From Hydrogenispora ethanolica (GTDB lineage Bacteria; Bacillota; UBA4882; UBA8346), in assembly GCF_004340685.1 (NCBI RefSeq), contig NZ_SLUN01000018.1, positions 1 through 54,708 on the forward strand: a stretch of DNA of 54,708 nt, written 5' to 3'. Shown one piece after another: positions 44,268 to 53,119 of the stretch. Below the pieces are notes generated by a model. The model had not been told where the DNA came from, did no database searches, and was given only the letters and a program-made list of their open reading frames with translations. Each line of letters starts with the position of its first letter. Within the stretch, counting starts at the first letter, position 1. The position numbers and the translations under genes are program-made.

Positions 44268-45460
44268 GTACTGGTTACTTTACAATGCAGCGCGCCGGAG
44301 GCCAACGTGACGTGCACCGCCTCCTCCGCTTCGACTTGTTCGGAACGGGTCACGAAGGTGCCATCCGCCTTCCGGACAATGGCATAGCCCCGGCCGAGCG
44401 TGGCTAGTGGGCTTAACGAATCCAGTTTGCCCAGGATCCGCAAAGAGCGCTCCCGCTCCAGTAACAAATGCTGGCGGGTGATGCGGATCATCTGCTCGGA
44501 GAGGAGGTCCACTTCCTGGCGTCTCCGGTCCAGCGGCGCCCGGGGCGCTTGAAAGACCCGGCTCTGCATGATCCGTTGCCAATCTCTGCGGCAAGTCTGG
44601 ATTTTGCGGTTCATCCCCGCCAGCAACCGCCCGCGCAAGGCGATCAGATTGTTTTGGAGGGATGCCTGCTCGGGGACGGCCAGCTCGGCCGCTGCCGAAG
44701 GCGTGGGAGCCCGTAGGTCGGACACAAAATCGGCGATGGTAAAATCGGTCTCGTGGCCCACCGCGGAGATGATCGGCAGTGGAAAATCGGCGATCGCCCG
44801 GGCCACCCGTTCATCGTTGAAGGCCCACAAGTCTTCCAGCGAACCGCCGCCCCGGCCGATGATCACCAAGTCGAGATTGTGGAAACGGCCTGCTTCCGCC
44901 AGCGCCTTCACCAGGCTGGCCGGGGCCTCATCCCCCTGGACCTGGGCGGGAATGATCAAAATATCCAGATTGGGCCGGCGGCGGCGCAAGATCTTAATCA
45001 TATCCCGGACCGCCGCCCCGGTCGGCGAAGTAATCAATCCGATCTTTTGCGGCAAAGACGGTAGCGGCTTTTTACGGTCGGCATCGAAGAGGCCTTCCGC
45101 AGCCAATCGCGCCTTGAGTCTTTCAAAGGCGGCATGCAGATCGCCTTGACCCGTTTCGGCCATCTCCTCGACATACAGTTGGTACTGTCCGAGTTTTTCA
45201 TAGACCGAGAGGCGGCCGCGCACTTGAATCGCCATGCCGTCGGCAGGCTTGAACCGCAACAGGCGGGCCTGGGATTTGAACATCACGCAGCTGAGCCGGG
45301 CTCCCTCATCCTTCAAAGTGAAGTATAAATGCCCGGAACTATGGCGGGTAAAATTGGAGATCTCGCCGCGGATCCAGACCCGCGACAACAGAAAACTCTC
45401 CTCAATGACTTGTTTGATGGTTTGGGTCAATTGACTGACACTGATGATCGGTTCGGCCAA
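44246..45460 (-). CDS. xseA: Exodeoxyribonuclease VII large subunit
   Basis: A 404-residue protein with the OB-fold N-terminus (VWIRGEISNFTRHSSGHLYFTLKDEGARLSCVMF) and the catalytic region (IGLITSPTGAAVRDMI, VIIGRGGGSLEDLWAFNDE, SAVGHETDFTIADFVSDLRAPTPSAAAEL). The TTG at 45460 after GAGGAG is preferred; the upstream extension to 45583 has no homology. The C-terminal residues (ENFKLP) fall within the hairpin element C. First gene of the operon. Confidence 0.95.
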   Translation of the reverse strand: MAEPIISVSQLTQTIKQVIEESFLLSRVWIRGEISNFTRHSSGHLYFTLKDEGARLSCVMFKSQARLLRFKPADGMAIQVRGRLSVYEKLGQYQLYVEEMAETGQGDLHAAFERLKARLAAEGLFDADRKKPLPSLPQKIGLITSPTGAAVRDMIKILRRRRPNLDILIIPAQVQGDEAPASLVKALAEAGRFHNLDLVIIGRGGGSLEDLWAFNDERVARAIADFPLPIISAVGHETDFTIADFVSDLRAPTPSAAAELAVPEQASLQNNLIALRGRLLAGMNRKIQTCRRDWQRIMQSRVFQAPRAPLDRRRQEVDLLSEQMIRITRQHLLLERERSLRILGKLDSLSPLATLGRGYAIVRKADGTFVTRSEQVEAEEAVHVTLASGALHCKVTSTENFKLP

Positions 45461-45958
45461 GGTAATACTCCTCGTATCGTCGCAAACAATTGTAAGCCTC
45501 GCAATGAAGGCGACCCATTTTCTCTTCGTCCCGCGATGGATAAATATCCCAATCCTCCCGGACGGTTGGACGTGGAGGCCCACAGACGCTTGCTCCGCTG
45601 TCGTTTTTAGGATTCATCCTTCGAAACGCGAAGGAAACGGTTCGGCAAATCAAGATCTTGAAAATAATGGCAATGGATATCTTTGCCGAACTTTTTTCCT
45701 ATAATTCGGTAAATAAAAAGAATATTCCTGCCAAAACGCAGGATATCCCAGTTCAGAGAATTGCATAATTACCTTAAACAAGCCCTGTGGCTACAATATA
45801 TAGTGTAAGGCCCGGATATACCTATCGATATATTGTAGCCAAAAGATTATTTTATCAATTATGCAATTCTCTCCGTTCGTTACCTTATTTTATTGCGGGC
45901 TCCGGGAGCCCATAAAAAAACCGGCCGGAAGGAGCTCTGGCCGGTAATCCGAAACGAA
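45461..45958. repeat. Intergenic region with nested-hairpin element D (45755-45872)
   Basis: A perfect 16-bp inverted repeat (AGAGAATTGCATAATT at 45755-45770, complement at 45857-45872) encloses a 12-bp hairpin (GGCTACAATATA at 45789-45800, complement at 45829-45840). The rest of the gap shows no gene; the xseA promoter must lie at its left. Confidence 0.65.
45915..45948 (-). terminator. Terminator of the sigma/anti-sigma operon
   Basis: On the minus strand ACCGGCC pairs with GGCCGGT (about 45922-45947) and a run of seven T residues follows. Confidence 0.85.
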
Positions 45959-46630
45959 TTATTGACGGCTTTCCGTTTCCACACGAACTGTGGCCCCGGC
46001 TTCTTCCAATGCCGCTCGCAACTCGAGGGCGGCTTCGTAAGAGAGTCCTGAAAAAGTAGTCAGGGAGACCGTTTCATTCCGCATGGCGTAATAGGTGCCG
46101 TCCCCGTAATTGGCCCGGAAGTCACGGGCAATCTTTTGAACCCGCTTATTCCTGGGGCCGAAGTCGATGATCTCTACCCGGTAGATCGCTTGATCCGGCG
46201 CCGCCGCCACCGACCGCCGCAGCACCTGCACTTTGCCGGCCGGGGCCGATTCTTTGGTTGCCAGCTTGGCAACGGGTTGCTGGATTCGCAGACTATTCAA
46301 CGCCAGGCCGATGATGACAATCGCCGCCACGCCACAAACCGGCAGAAGCGGCCGAAAGGCCGGAAATCGCCAGCGCCGCGCCGCCGGAGCATTCCATGGA
46401 CGCTGCGCCGCCTCACTACGAAGGCGGCTCCGCCAAGCCGCGCCAAATTGCGGGACCGGCTCCACCGGCTGAGCCTCGCTCAATAGCCGGTATGCTTCTT
46501 CGGCGAGTTGCAGTTCCTTCGCGCAATCGGGGCATGCTTGAATATGCTGGTTGAGCAGAACGCACAGGGACTGGGGGGCTTCCCCCGCCACAAGGCTGTG
46601 CAAATGCTGCCGGATCTTGGTACAATTCAT
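45959..46630 (-). CDS. Zinc-finger anti-sigma factor with C-terminal periplasmic domain
   Basis: A 223-residue protein. The first 45 residues have a zf-HC2 (ZAS) pattern: Cys3, His29, Cys33 and Cys36. A membrane helix lies at about 93-113. The rest is outside the membrane. Such proteins hold an ECF sigma factor at the membrane. ATG 46630 with GGAGG upstream overlaps the sigma gene stop by four bases. The external half does not match a family recognised here; the signal is unknown. Confidence 0.85.
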   Translation of the reverse strand: MNCTKIRQHLHSLVAGEAPQSLCVLLNQHIQACPDCAKELQLAEEAYRLLSEAQPVEPVPQFGAAWRSRLRSEAAQRPWNAPAARRWRFPAFRPLLPVCGVAAIVIIGLALNSLRIQQPVAKLATKESAPAGKVQVLRRSVAAAPDQAIYRVEIIDFGPRNKRVQKIARDFRANYGDGTYYAMRNETVSLTTFSGLSYEAALELRAALEEAGATVRVETESRQ

Positions 46631-47208
46631 GCCTGCATCCTCCCTTCCAGCAAGCCGCTGTAGCGCGGCCGGCCGGCCAATTGCTTGCGGAACGCTTCCC
46701 TGGCGCGGCTCAACCGCGATTTGACCGTTCCCACGCCGCATCCGATGATGCGGGCGATTTCGTTGTAATCCAGTCCTTCGATGTCCCTCAGAATAATAAT
46801 CGTCCGGTGTTCCAAAGAAAGCCCCAGCAACACTTCTTGAATCAGCCGGGCCTGCTCGGAATGTTCGGCCTCATCCTCCGGGTTCCGGAAAGCGGCGGCC
46901 GGTTCGACGCCTTTCTCCTTGAGTTCCTCCAAGGAATAGGCCTGATGTTTACGGCGCCTGAGTTCATCCAGACAAAGATTGGTGACGACCCGGTACAGCC
47001 AGGTCTTAAAGGTAGATCGACCGTTAAACTCATGGATTTTATGATAAACGCGGACCATGGCCTCCTGGCCGAGGTCGCTGGCGTCGTGGTGATTGCCGAA
47101 ATACCGGAAAGTAAGATTATAGATTAGTAACTCGTAATTCCCCAAAAGCTCCTCAAATGCCTGCTGATCTCCATTTTGGCACCGGCGGATCAACTCCGGT
47201 TCATTCAT
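46627..47208 (-). CDS. ECF RNA polymerase sigma factor (SigW-like)
   Basis: A 193-residue group 4 sigma factor with region 2 (LIRRCQNGDQQAFEELLGNYELLIYNLTFRYFGNHHDASDLGQEAMVRVYHKI then FKTWLYRVVTNLCLDELRRRK) and region 4 (LSLEHRTIIILRDIEGLDYNEIARIIGCGVGTVKSRLSRARE). ATG 47208 follows AAGGAG. It is co-translated with the anti-sigma factor. It likely directs an envelope stress response, judged from the family. Confidence 0.93.
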   Translation of the reverse strand: MNEPELIRRCQNGDQQAFEELLGNYELLIYNLTFRYFGNHHDASDLGQEAMVRVYHKIHEFNGRSTFKTWLYRVVTNLCLDELRRRKHQAYSLEELKEKGVEPAAAFRNPEDEAEHSEQARLIQEVLLGLSLEHRTIIILRDIEGLDYNEIARIIGCGVGTVKSRLSRAREAFRKQLAGRPRYSGLLEGRMQA

Positions 47209-47690
47209 TGCCGCTCCTTCCCGCCCGCGCGCGCCGCGCCAAGCCGCTCCATTCCATTTATTATAACGGCTGAGGGGGCGGGAAATCAACTCTCATCATC
47301 GCAGAGGATGAAACAAAAATCCGGTTCGACCAGCGGCCGGAACAGACCGGAAAGACAGATGAAGCGCCGGAATGGCGGAATTTTTCCCATTTCATCCGCC
47401 CCAAAAATCAAACGCCGCTGTGGGAATCTTTTTCTGGTCATTCCGGAAGTCGTTATTTGGACGAATCCAACCCGGGTTCGGTTCCCTGTTTTTAAGTCCG
47501 TTCCCTCGTCCAAATTCGAGCCGGGGCGACGGAGAATTCCCCGCGCACCGGGGTTCTCCCTGAGAATTTTCCGCCGCTATGTTAGCGGTAATTGTCTGGA
47601 TATTTCCTCCGTCCTGTGGTACGTTAATAGAGTTCGGGCGGGCAGCGGCCCGCTCCCCTGATTCCGGTCTTCGAAAAGAGGTTTAAAACG
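47209..47690. other. Gap without recognised gene
   Basis: About 480 bases between the sigma factor gene and the gene at 47691. No RNA gene, terminator or convincing small gene was seen. The sigma operon's promoter, possibly autoregulated, should lie at its left end. Confidence 0.5.
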
Positions 47691-48107
47691 ATGAGTGTCA
47701 AAGTCGCGGCCTATAAGAAACTGCACCCCACCGAGGCCTATGCCTGCTCGGCCATAGAAGCGCAAAACTGGGCCCAAACCTTCGCCGATCTGCGCCTTGA
47801 CTTTGGAAGCTTCCGTAGCTTCCGGCTGGACCCGCGCTGCAGCCGGCGGCCGAAAATAACCGGCGTGGTGGTGGCCAAGGCCATGATCGATGCCAAATTA
47901 AAGCCAGCCCTTTATTTTTACCCCTTTCCCAACTCCCGCTACCCGGAACCGTTGCGGAAGGAGTTTTTGACCAAAATCCTTCCGGAAATTCAAACCTGGA
48001 TCGAAGGCTACCTGGCGGCCGCCGACACCGAGATGGTCGGCCAAATGATGCTCGTCGTCGAATTGATGGCCGCCGGATTTACAATTCATCGCTTACGTTG
48101 CTTATAA
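47691..48107 (+). CDS. Protein of unknown function
   Basis: A 138-residue protein, basic at the N-terminal side and helical at the C-terminal side (EFLTKILPEIQTWIEGYLAAADTEMVGQMMLVVELMA). AGAGGT precedes ATG 47691. No family was recognised. It is followed by a gene-free stretch of more than 1.1 kb. The codon use resembles that of its neighbours. Confidence 0.6.
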   Translation: MSVKVAAYKKLHPTEAYACSAIEAQNWAQTFADLRLDFGSFRSFRLDPRCSRRPKITGVVVAKAMIDAKLKPALYFYPFPNSRYPEPLRKEFLTKILPEIQTWIEGYLAAADTEMVGQMMLVVELMAAGFTIHRLRCL

Positions 48108-48237
48108 GCTGGAAAGGCCAACCGCTCCGCTCATTCTCCCCCCGGCTACCCCAGTGATATGGACGCCGGTCAATCCCTCCCGTCTGGCCAGCCACCCGTT
48201 TTCGCAATCGCTCCGTCGCCTTCAATGTTGAAGGTGT

Positions 48238-48586
48238 TTATTTTGTTACCATAAATACATACGAAGTAACCGTGCCCATCTGCTCAGTCGCTCGACACGC
48301 TCCTTTGGTGAGCGCAGGCATTCTCGCAATGATCGCGCATGCCTGCTCAGTTGCTCTGTGAACAAGCTCAGTTTCCGCGCAAGCATACTCAGTGACTGTG
48401 CGAGCTTACACAGTTACTGTGCATGCATGCGCAGTGACCGCGTATGTTCATTCGGTTACGGAAGTAGTTCGTTCGGTTTCGAAAGATGCTCATTCAGTAA
48501 CCGAATCGAAAGCTTTCGTAATCGAAGGAACAGCTTCGGTCAATGAATCCGGTCATGCGGTTATTGAAGGACCAAATTCAGTTTGA
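48238..48586 (+). repeat. Degenerate 21-bp tandem repeat tract
   Basis: At least fourteen successive 21-bp units run from 48280 to 48573, with a partial unit to 48586, and weaker ones extend back to 48238. The common core is TCAGT-AC-G-GC. In one plus-strand frame the units read as heptapeptides of the form xxxxSVT (for example VRAYTVT, VHACAVT, EVVRSVS), interrupted by TGA at 48359. Either a decayed repeat-protein gene or a minisatellite. No start or ribosome-binding site is clear. Confidence 0.7.
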
Positions 48587-49022
48587 GAATGGGAGACCTG
48601 AATTACGAAACGTTCCGGTGCGGGCTCCGGGGACGTGCCTGCTAAGCCGGAACCAGTATCCGCCCTAAACGCAGGAAGCGCTTGGACAGTCTTCTCAAGC
48701 GCGTCTTCCGGCCGGCGGGCCCCCGGTCCGGTTCCACACCATTTCCATCTTTCCACCCCGCCGCCATCCTCATCCAAACCCGCCAGCAATCTACCAGCAA
48801 CTTCCGCGCAGTTGACACGTTGAGAGAATAAGACTGCAACGGAGCCTGCGGTACAAGGATCCAGTCTTGCCAGTGATTCCTTGCAGGAATCACCGGAAAA
48901 AAGACGAATGATGCGGTATTGAAATACTTTATGTAAAGTTAGGCGCCATATTTGCTGCTTAACGTCAAAAAACCTTTCCAGTTTCGCGGTTTCACGGACG
49001 ACCCTATTTTTATCCGGTTCTA
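48587..49022. other. Gap between repeat tract and structured leader
   Basis: About 430 bases with no gene seen on either strand. The promoter of the SLH gene probably lies here. TTGAAA near 48919 and several A+T-rich hexamers were seen, but no clear promoter could be assigned. Confidence 0.4.
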
Positions 49023-49143
49023 AAAGCATTGTGATAAACCCTGCCCGAAGGTCAGGGTGAACACAAAAGCTCAGAAAAGCAAGTGATAAAGTCGATTTTT
49101 AATCCTTTGAAAGAGTGATTTCCGAATTTGAGGACTTTATCAC
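49023..49143 (+). promoter_or_regulatory. Structured leader element, copy 2 (riboswitch-like)
   Basis: The 52 bases 49021-49072 match 5281-5332 at 48 positions. GTGATAA (49031-49037) can pair with TTATCAC (49137-49143). A second GTGATAAAGTC (49083-49093) matches the same 3' strand over 11 bases (49133-49143), so the two pairings exclude each other. This is the usual logic of an expression switch. The element ends about 100 bases before the SLH gene. The ligand is unknown. Confidence 0.6.
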
Positions 49144-49242
49144 ATGGCTTCCAAACGACGCGCCAAACATACGAAGCAACATTTTTGAATAGGGTCTTTC
49201 CGTTCCAAATTTGGTTCATACTTTAGAAAGGAGCATATCATT

Positions 49243-50505
49243 TTGATGATTACGAAAAGAAAGTTTTATCTGATGTTATTGGGGATGCTGACCCTGACCG
49301 CGATCTTCAGCGTGGAAGCGCAGGCGGCGACGGCAGCCGCGACCGCGACTGCGACCCCGGCGGCGTTCTCCGATATCGAGGGCAACTGGGCGCAAAAAGA
49401 GGTCAAGTCGCTCACGGATAAAGGCGTCATTAACGGCTACCCCGACGGCACTTTTAAACCGGATCAGACGATCAACCGGGCGGAATTCGCCAAGCTGGTC
49501 GCGAAACTTTTCAACTACCAACCCGCGGCTTCGGTTCAATTTCCGGATATCAAGAATTCCTGGGCCAGCTCCTATATTAAAGGAGTCGGCTCCCAAAAAG
49601 TCATGCAGGCTTTCGCCGACGGCAACTTTAAGCCGGAGAATCCGGTCAACCGGGGCCAGTTGGCGGTGTTTCTCACCCGGGTTCTGCATATCGTGACCCC
49701 GGAAGAGAAGTATACCGATCCCTGGGCGGCGAGTTTCACGGACCTATCCGAAAAAGATTGGGAATTCCGCTATGTAGAAGTCGCCGCGAAACTCGGCCTT
49801 TTGCCGGAAAGCTATAAAAATGAATTTCACGCCGGCCAAGGCGTGACCCGGGCCGAAGCGGCCTGGACCTTGAATGCGCTGAATAATCTTTCAGTTAAAA
49901 AAGGCAAGATCTCGACCGTCGATCCGACCAGCGGTCTGGTCAACATTCAACGCCAGCAGAACGGCGATCCGCTCCTGGCCCTGGTCAATCCGGATACGGT
50001 AGTGATGCGCAATAACACCAGCGCCGCGGTGGACGGATTGGTGCCAGGCGATGAGATCACCGTTATCTCCAGCGCCTCGGGCGACGTGAAGTATTTAAAA
50101 GCCTTTGGCAAAGTCACCAAGAACGATCTGCTCTCGCGGGTCAGCACCATTACCAAAGGCCGTCTCACTCCCGATCAGATCAATTCGATCGTCTCGGGAG
50201 ACTGGGATTCGATCAAAGATAGCATCAAAGGCGGCATTTATAACCAGATGATCGAAATGGGTCTGACCGCCGGCGAGGCGGAGAGCATTATCGGCCAGGA
50301 CTGGAACTATCTCGATACGCTCAGCAAAGACCGTTTATCCCAGGCATTGTCGGCACAGTTCGGGATCTCTCAGGACTTCGGCCTGGCCCTGCTGGAGCGG
50401 GACATGAAAAAGATTCAAGACTATGGCAAGGTTGAACTGGCGACGGCCGCTCTCAGCAGATTGCTGGGCGCTACGCCGGGCACCGACACCAGCAGTTCCT
50501 ATTGA
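49243..50505 (+). CDS. S-layer homology (SLH) domain surface protein
   Basis: A 420-residue exported protein. A signal peptide (about 1-28, ending AQA) precedes an Ala/Thr-rich linker and three SLH repeats at about 40-220 (FSDIEGNWAQKEVKSLTDKGVINGYPDGTFKPDQTINRAEFAKL is the first). The rest (about 230-420) includes a small beta region and a helical end. SLH domains anchor proteins to peptidoglycan-linked polymer; in diderm Firmicutes they can bind the outer membrane to the wall. The TTG at 49243 is nine bases after AAAGGAG; ATG 49246 is an alternative. Only the leader element suggests control. Confidence 0.9.
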   Translation: MMITKRKFYLMLLGMLTLTAIFSVEAQAATAAATATATPAAFSDIEGNWAQKEVKSLTDKGVINGYPDGTFKPDQTINRAEFAKLVAKLFNYQPAASVQFPDIKNSWASSYIKGVGSQKVMQAFADGNFKPENPVNRGQLAVFLTRVLHIVTPEEKYTDPWAASFTDLSEKDWEFRYVEVAAKLGLLPESYKNEFHAGQGVTRAEAAWTLNALNNLSVKKGKISTVDPTSGLVNIQRQQNGDPLLALVNPDTVVMRNNTSAAVDGLVPGDEITVISSASGDVKYLKAFGKVTKNDLLSRVSTITKGRLTPDQINSIVSGDWDSIKDSIKGGIYNQMIEMGLTAGEAESIIGQDWNYLDTLSKDRLSQALSAQFGISQDFGLALLERDMKKIQDYGKVELATAALSRLLGATPGTDTSSSY

Positions 50506-50519
50506 TACAATTCGAATAG

Positions 50520-50557
50520 AAAAGCAAACCCTCATCCAACCATGAGGGTTTGCTTTT
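50520..50557 (+). terminator. Terminator of the SLH gene
   Basis: AAAAGCAAACCCTCAT (50520-50535) pairs with ATGAGGGTTTGCTTTT (50542-50557). T-runs on both strands, so it may also stop the convergent lysE transcript. Confidence 0.88.
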
Positions 50558-50613
50558 CCCATTCCGTAGATGCCCAAAAACTCCTGCGCCCGGAATACTC
50601 CCGGATGAACCGG

Positions 50614-51231
50614 CTAACGAATCCCGCCGATCAACGAGAATAAGCCAAATCCCATCACCAAGCAACCTGATACCAAATTTATCCAGTGCAGGGCGGGGTC
50701 AAAACGTTTCCGGAAGATTCCCACCAGCAAACTGAGGAAGAACCACCACAGCAGCGATCCGCAAAAAACCCCTAGCACCATCAGGCCGGAACGCCAGAGA
50801 TCAAAACCGCCCGTTCGGGTGTCCAAACCGGCGTAGACCGCGGCAAACGATAGAATCGTCATGGGATTGGTCAACGTCAAGAAGAAGGTCGAAAGATAAT
50901 TGCGGAAAAGTCCCAATTGAGATGGAACCTCTGCCGCCGTGGCGGAGGGCCGGGCGACAAAAATCCGCATCCCCAGATATATCAGGAATAACCCTCCAAT
51001 GATATGAAGCCAGCGTCCCTGGCCGAGTAGCAACGCAGTGGCGGCATTCAAGCCAAAAACGGCAATCGAACCGTAAATGGCGTCCGCTGTCGCCGCCCCG
51101 GCTCCCGACACAAAACCGGCCAAGGAGCCGCCGGACAGTCCCCGTTGAATACATAGAATCCCGATCGGACCTACCGGAGCGGCAATCGAAAATCCGATCA
51201 CCAAGCCTTTCAACCAAAGTTCGGGGCTCAT
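50614..51231 (-). CDS. LysE family amino acid exporter
   Basis: A 205-residue membrane protein with six helices and LysE/RhtB features (GFSIAAPVGPIGILCIQRGLSGG, FLTLTNPMTILSFAAVYAGL). It likely exports an amino acid. ATG 51231 with GGGAG upstream fits; 51252 would add seven residues. It follows the Lrp/AsnC-type regulator gene in the same direction, a common pairing. Confidence 0.9.
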   Translation of the reverse strand: MSPELWLKGLVIGFSIAAPVGPIGILCIQRGLSGGSLAGFVSGAGAATADAIYGSIAVFGLNAATALLLGQGRWLHIIGGLFLIYLGMRIFVARPSATAAEVPSQLGLFRNYLSTFFLTLTNPMTILSFAAVYAGLDTRTGGFDLWRSGLMVLGVFCGSLLWWFFLSLLVGIFRKRFDPALHWINLVSGCLVMGFGLFSLIGGIR

Positions 51232-51281
51232 GGCAACACTCCCTTTCATCAATTTCTCCGCCTCGAAGTTTTATGGAGCAA

Positions 51282-51752
51282 TCACTCGTCACCGCAGCCG
51301 GAACCAGCCAACGGTACCGCCGACGTCTCTTTCACTGTGGAGAGGACGACCGTAGTCTTGCTCCTTACCACCCCCCGTGTCTCTTTCAGCTGTTCGCTGA
51401 TGAGGCCTTCCAGTTGGCGCAGGCTCGCGCAACGGATTTTGAGTAGATAATCAAAATCGCCAGCCACATGGTGACATTCCTGAACCTGCGGCAAATGGGC
51501 CATCTTTTCCAGGAATGGCGACCGGGCCGAAGGATGATCCAAGGTAACCGCGACAAACGCCGTCACCAGGCACCCTACCGCTTCGGGGTCGACCACTGCG
51601 GCATAACCCTTGATGACCCCTTTCTCCTCCAGCCGGCGTACCCTTTCGGCGGCTGCCGGAGCAGTCAAGCCGAGAATCGCCCCCAGCTCCGCCCAGGTGG
51701 TGCGGGCCTGTTTCATCAATTGGTCGATGACTTTCAAATCGATGGCATTCAT
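51282..51752 (-). CDS. Lrp/AsnC family transcriptional regulator
   Basis: A 156-residue regulator: an N-terminal HTH (LKVIDQLMKQARTTWAELGAILGLTAPAAAERVRRLEEKGVIKGYAAVVD) and a C-terminal RAM/AsnC ligand domain (VQECHHVAGDFDYLLKIRC). Members sense amino acids. ATG 51752 is preferred, with GGGGTG upstream. It probably controls the lysE-type exporter. Confidence 0.92.
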   Translation of the reverse strand: MNAIDLKVIDQLMKQARTTWAELGAILGLTAPAAAERVRRLEEKGVIKGYAAVVDPEAVGCLVTAFVAVTLDHPSARSPFLEKMAHLPQVQECHHVAGDFDYLLKIRCASLRQLEGLISEQLKETRGVVRSKTTVVLSTVKETSAVPLAGSGCGDE

Positions 51753-51830
51753 CCCATTCACCCCAATAAAACAAAGTTATTATTCATATTATACTTATAA
51801 TACAATGTTTGATCAAGAAATTATTTTAAA

Positions 51831-51864
51831 AAAGAAACCATTCGGGATGGAATGGTTTCTTTTC
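51831..51864 (-). terminator. Terminator of cheD
   Basis: AAAGAAACCATTC pairs with GAATGGTTTCTTT (about 51831-51863). T-runs lie on both sides, so it may work in both directions, between cheD and the lrp-type gene. Confidence 0.85.
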
Positions 51865-51886
51865 ATTCGTATTGATGGGTGGGGGA

Positions 51887-52411
51887 TTAGTTCGGCAAGA
51901 TTGCCAATTTACCGGGAGGGCTTCCCTCAATGGGTTGCGCCGAGTTCAACGGTTGCTGATGAACCTTAACCTTGCCATCCTTGACCGAAACCGCAATGGT
52001 GCGGCTAAAACGGCCGCCCGTCTGGCTGGTTTCACATGCCAGCCGGTAATTCTGTAAAATCGCCGTGACGGCTTCAAGATTGCGCACTCCGATCTGGAAC
52101 GAATCATCGTTCCAAACCGCAGTCGCTCCTCCGAAAAGGCGGATATTCAGCTCCCAGCCGTGACAATGATACTGCTTTAAAAATTTCTCCACCATGCCCG
52201 GTACAGCCGTGTCAGCAAAATAGCCCGGTGATTGCAGGCTTTTCAATGGGTCAATCGTTGAATCCGGCAGGGCAATATGGGCCATCCCCAAAACTTTTTG
52301 GCTTGATGAATAAATGGTCAAAGCCACACATGAACCAAGGGCGAAGGTAATCAGGGTATCTTCGGGATCGTTGGTAATCAACAGTTCTCCTACTCCAAGA
52401 ACTCGCAACAA
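51887..52411 (-). CDS. cheD: Chemoreceptor glutamine deamidase CheD
   Basis: A 174-residue CheD protein. The catalytic Cys28 lies in ALGSCVAL, and His45 in MAHIALPD with Thr22 nearby, as in characterised CheD. It deamidates Gln residues of chemoreceptors and interacts with CheC. The start is TTG 52411 after GGAG. No receptor or cheA gene is in the window. Confidence 0.9.
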   Translation of the reverse strand: MLRVLGVGELLITNDPEDTLITFALGSCVALTIYSSSQKVLGMAHIALPDSTIDPLKSLQSPGYFADTAVPGMVEKFLKQYHCHGWELNIRLFGGATAVWNDDSFQIGVRNLEAVTAILQNYRLACETSQTGGRFSRTIAVSVKDGKVKVHQQPLNSAQPIEGSPPGKLAILPN

Positions 52412-52762
52412 AAATAGACACTCCTTAATTAAGATAATTTCCGGAAATTGCCATGATAAAGTTCAATCATTCGTCGCTAATTTCTCCCGCCAGCGATGCG
52501 AGTATCGGTTTATGACCATTCCTCAGGGCCGATTGGAGTTACACCCCGCAATTTTGCGAGTCCAGGCATTGTTCCCGGCATGTTTTCACGGCTCGTCATC
52601 AAAAACGAAACCATTTGTTTCTTTCGGCAAATTCTTCCCTTTTTTTAGAATTTATGGCTTAAGATTATGTAACATTTCTGGAAATGACGCTCCGTTTATT
52701 TTTCCCTTCCCACAAGAATACCGTTCCAAAGGCTGCCGCTGATCATACCTACCGCCCCTCCG
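52412..52762. other. Gap without recognised gene
   Basis: About 350 bases between cheY and cheD. A short GAAAC/GTTTC hairpin lies near 52608-52623. No gene or terminator with a T-run was recognised, so read-through from cheY to cheD is possible. Confidence 0.45.
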
Positions 52763-53119
52763 CTACAGTCGGAGTAAAGTATCAATAATGGTTTGGACTT
52801 GAAAAGGTTTTACGATAAATCCCTGCGCGCCACAGGCCAGTGCTTCCCCCACTATTTTTTCATGTTCCAACGCGGAGATGATTACTACTTTACAATCTTT
52901 ATCCAGCGCTTTTAGAGCTTTAAGCGTTTCCAGGCCATTCAGTTCCGGCATGGTAATGTCCAGAGTCACCAGATCCGGGTTGAGCTGTTGATATTTTTCA
53001 ATTGCTTCATAACCGTTCTCCGCCTCGCCTGAGACTTCAAATCCGTAGTTTTCTAATATTTCCCGCAAAATTGTCCTCATTAAAACCGCATCGTCGACCA
53101 CCAATACCTTCCGCGCCAT
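52763..53119 (-). CDS. cheY: CheY-like response regulator
   Basis: A 118-residue single receiver domain with the acidic pocket (VVDD, Asp9-Asp10), phosphoacceptor Asp54 (TLDITMP), Ser82 and Lys104 (VKPF). There is no output domain, so it may act on a flagellar motor switch or as a relay. ATG 53119 has AAGGAGG upstream. It lies in a chemotaxis-like group with cheD and a histidine kinase. Confidence 0.88.
   Translation of the reverse strand: MARKVLVVDDAVLMRTILREILENYGFEVSGEAENGYEAIEKYQQLNPDLVTLDITMPELNGLETLKALKALDKDCKVVIISALEHEKIVGEALACGAQGFIVKPFQVQTIIDTLLRL

Noticed and set aside
48553-49029. Minus-strand open frame of 158 codons
   Set aside because: Its start lies inside the second structured leader, it has no ribosome-binding site and its composition is unlike neighbouring proteins.
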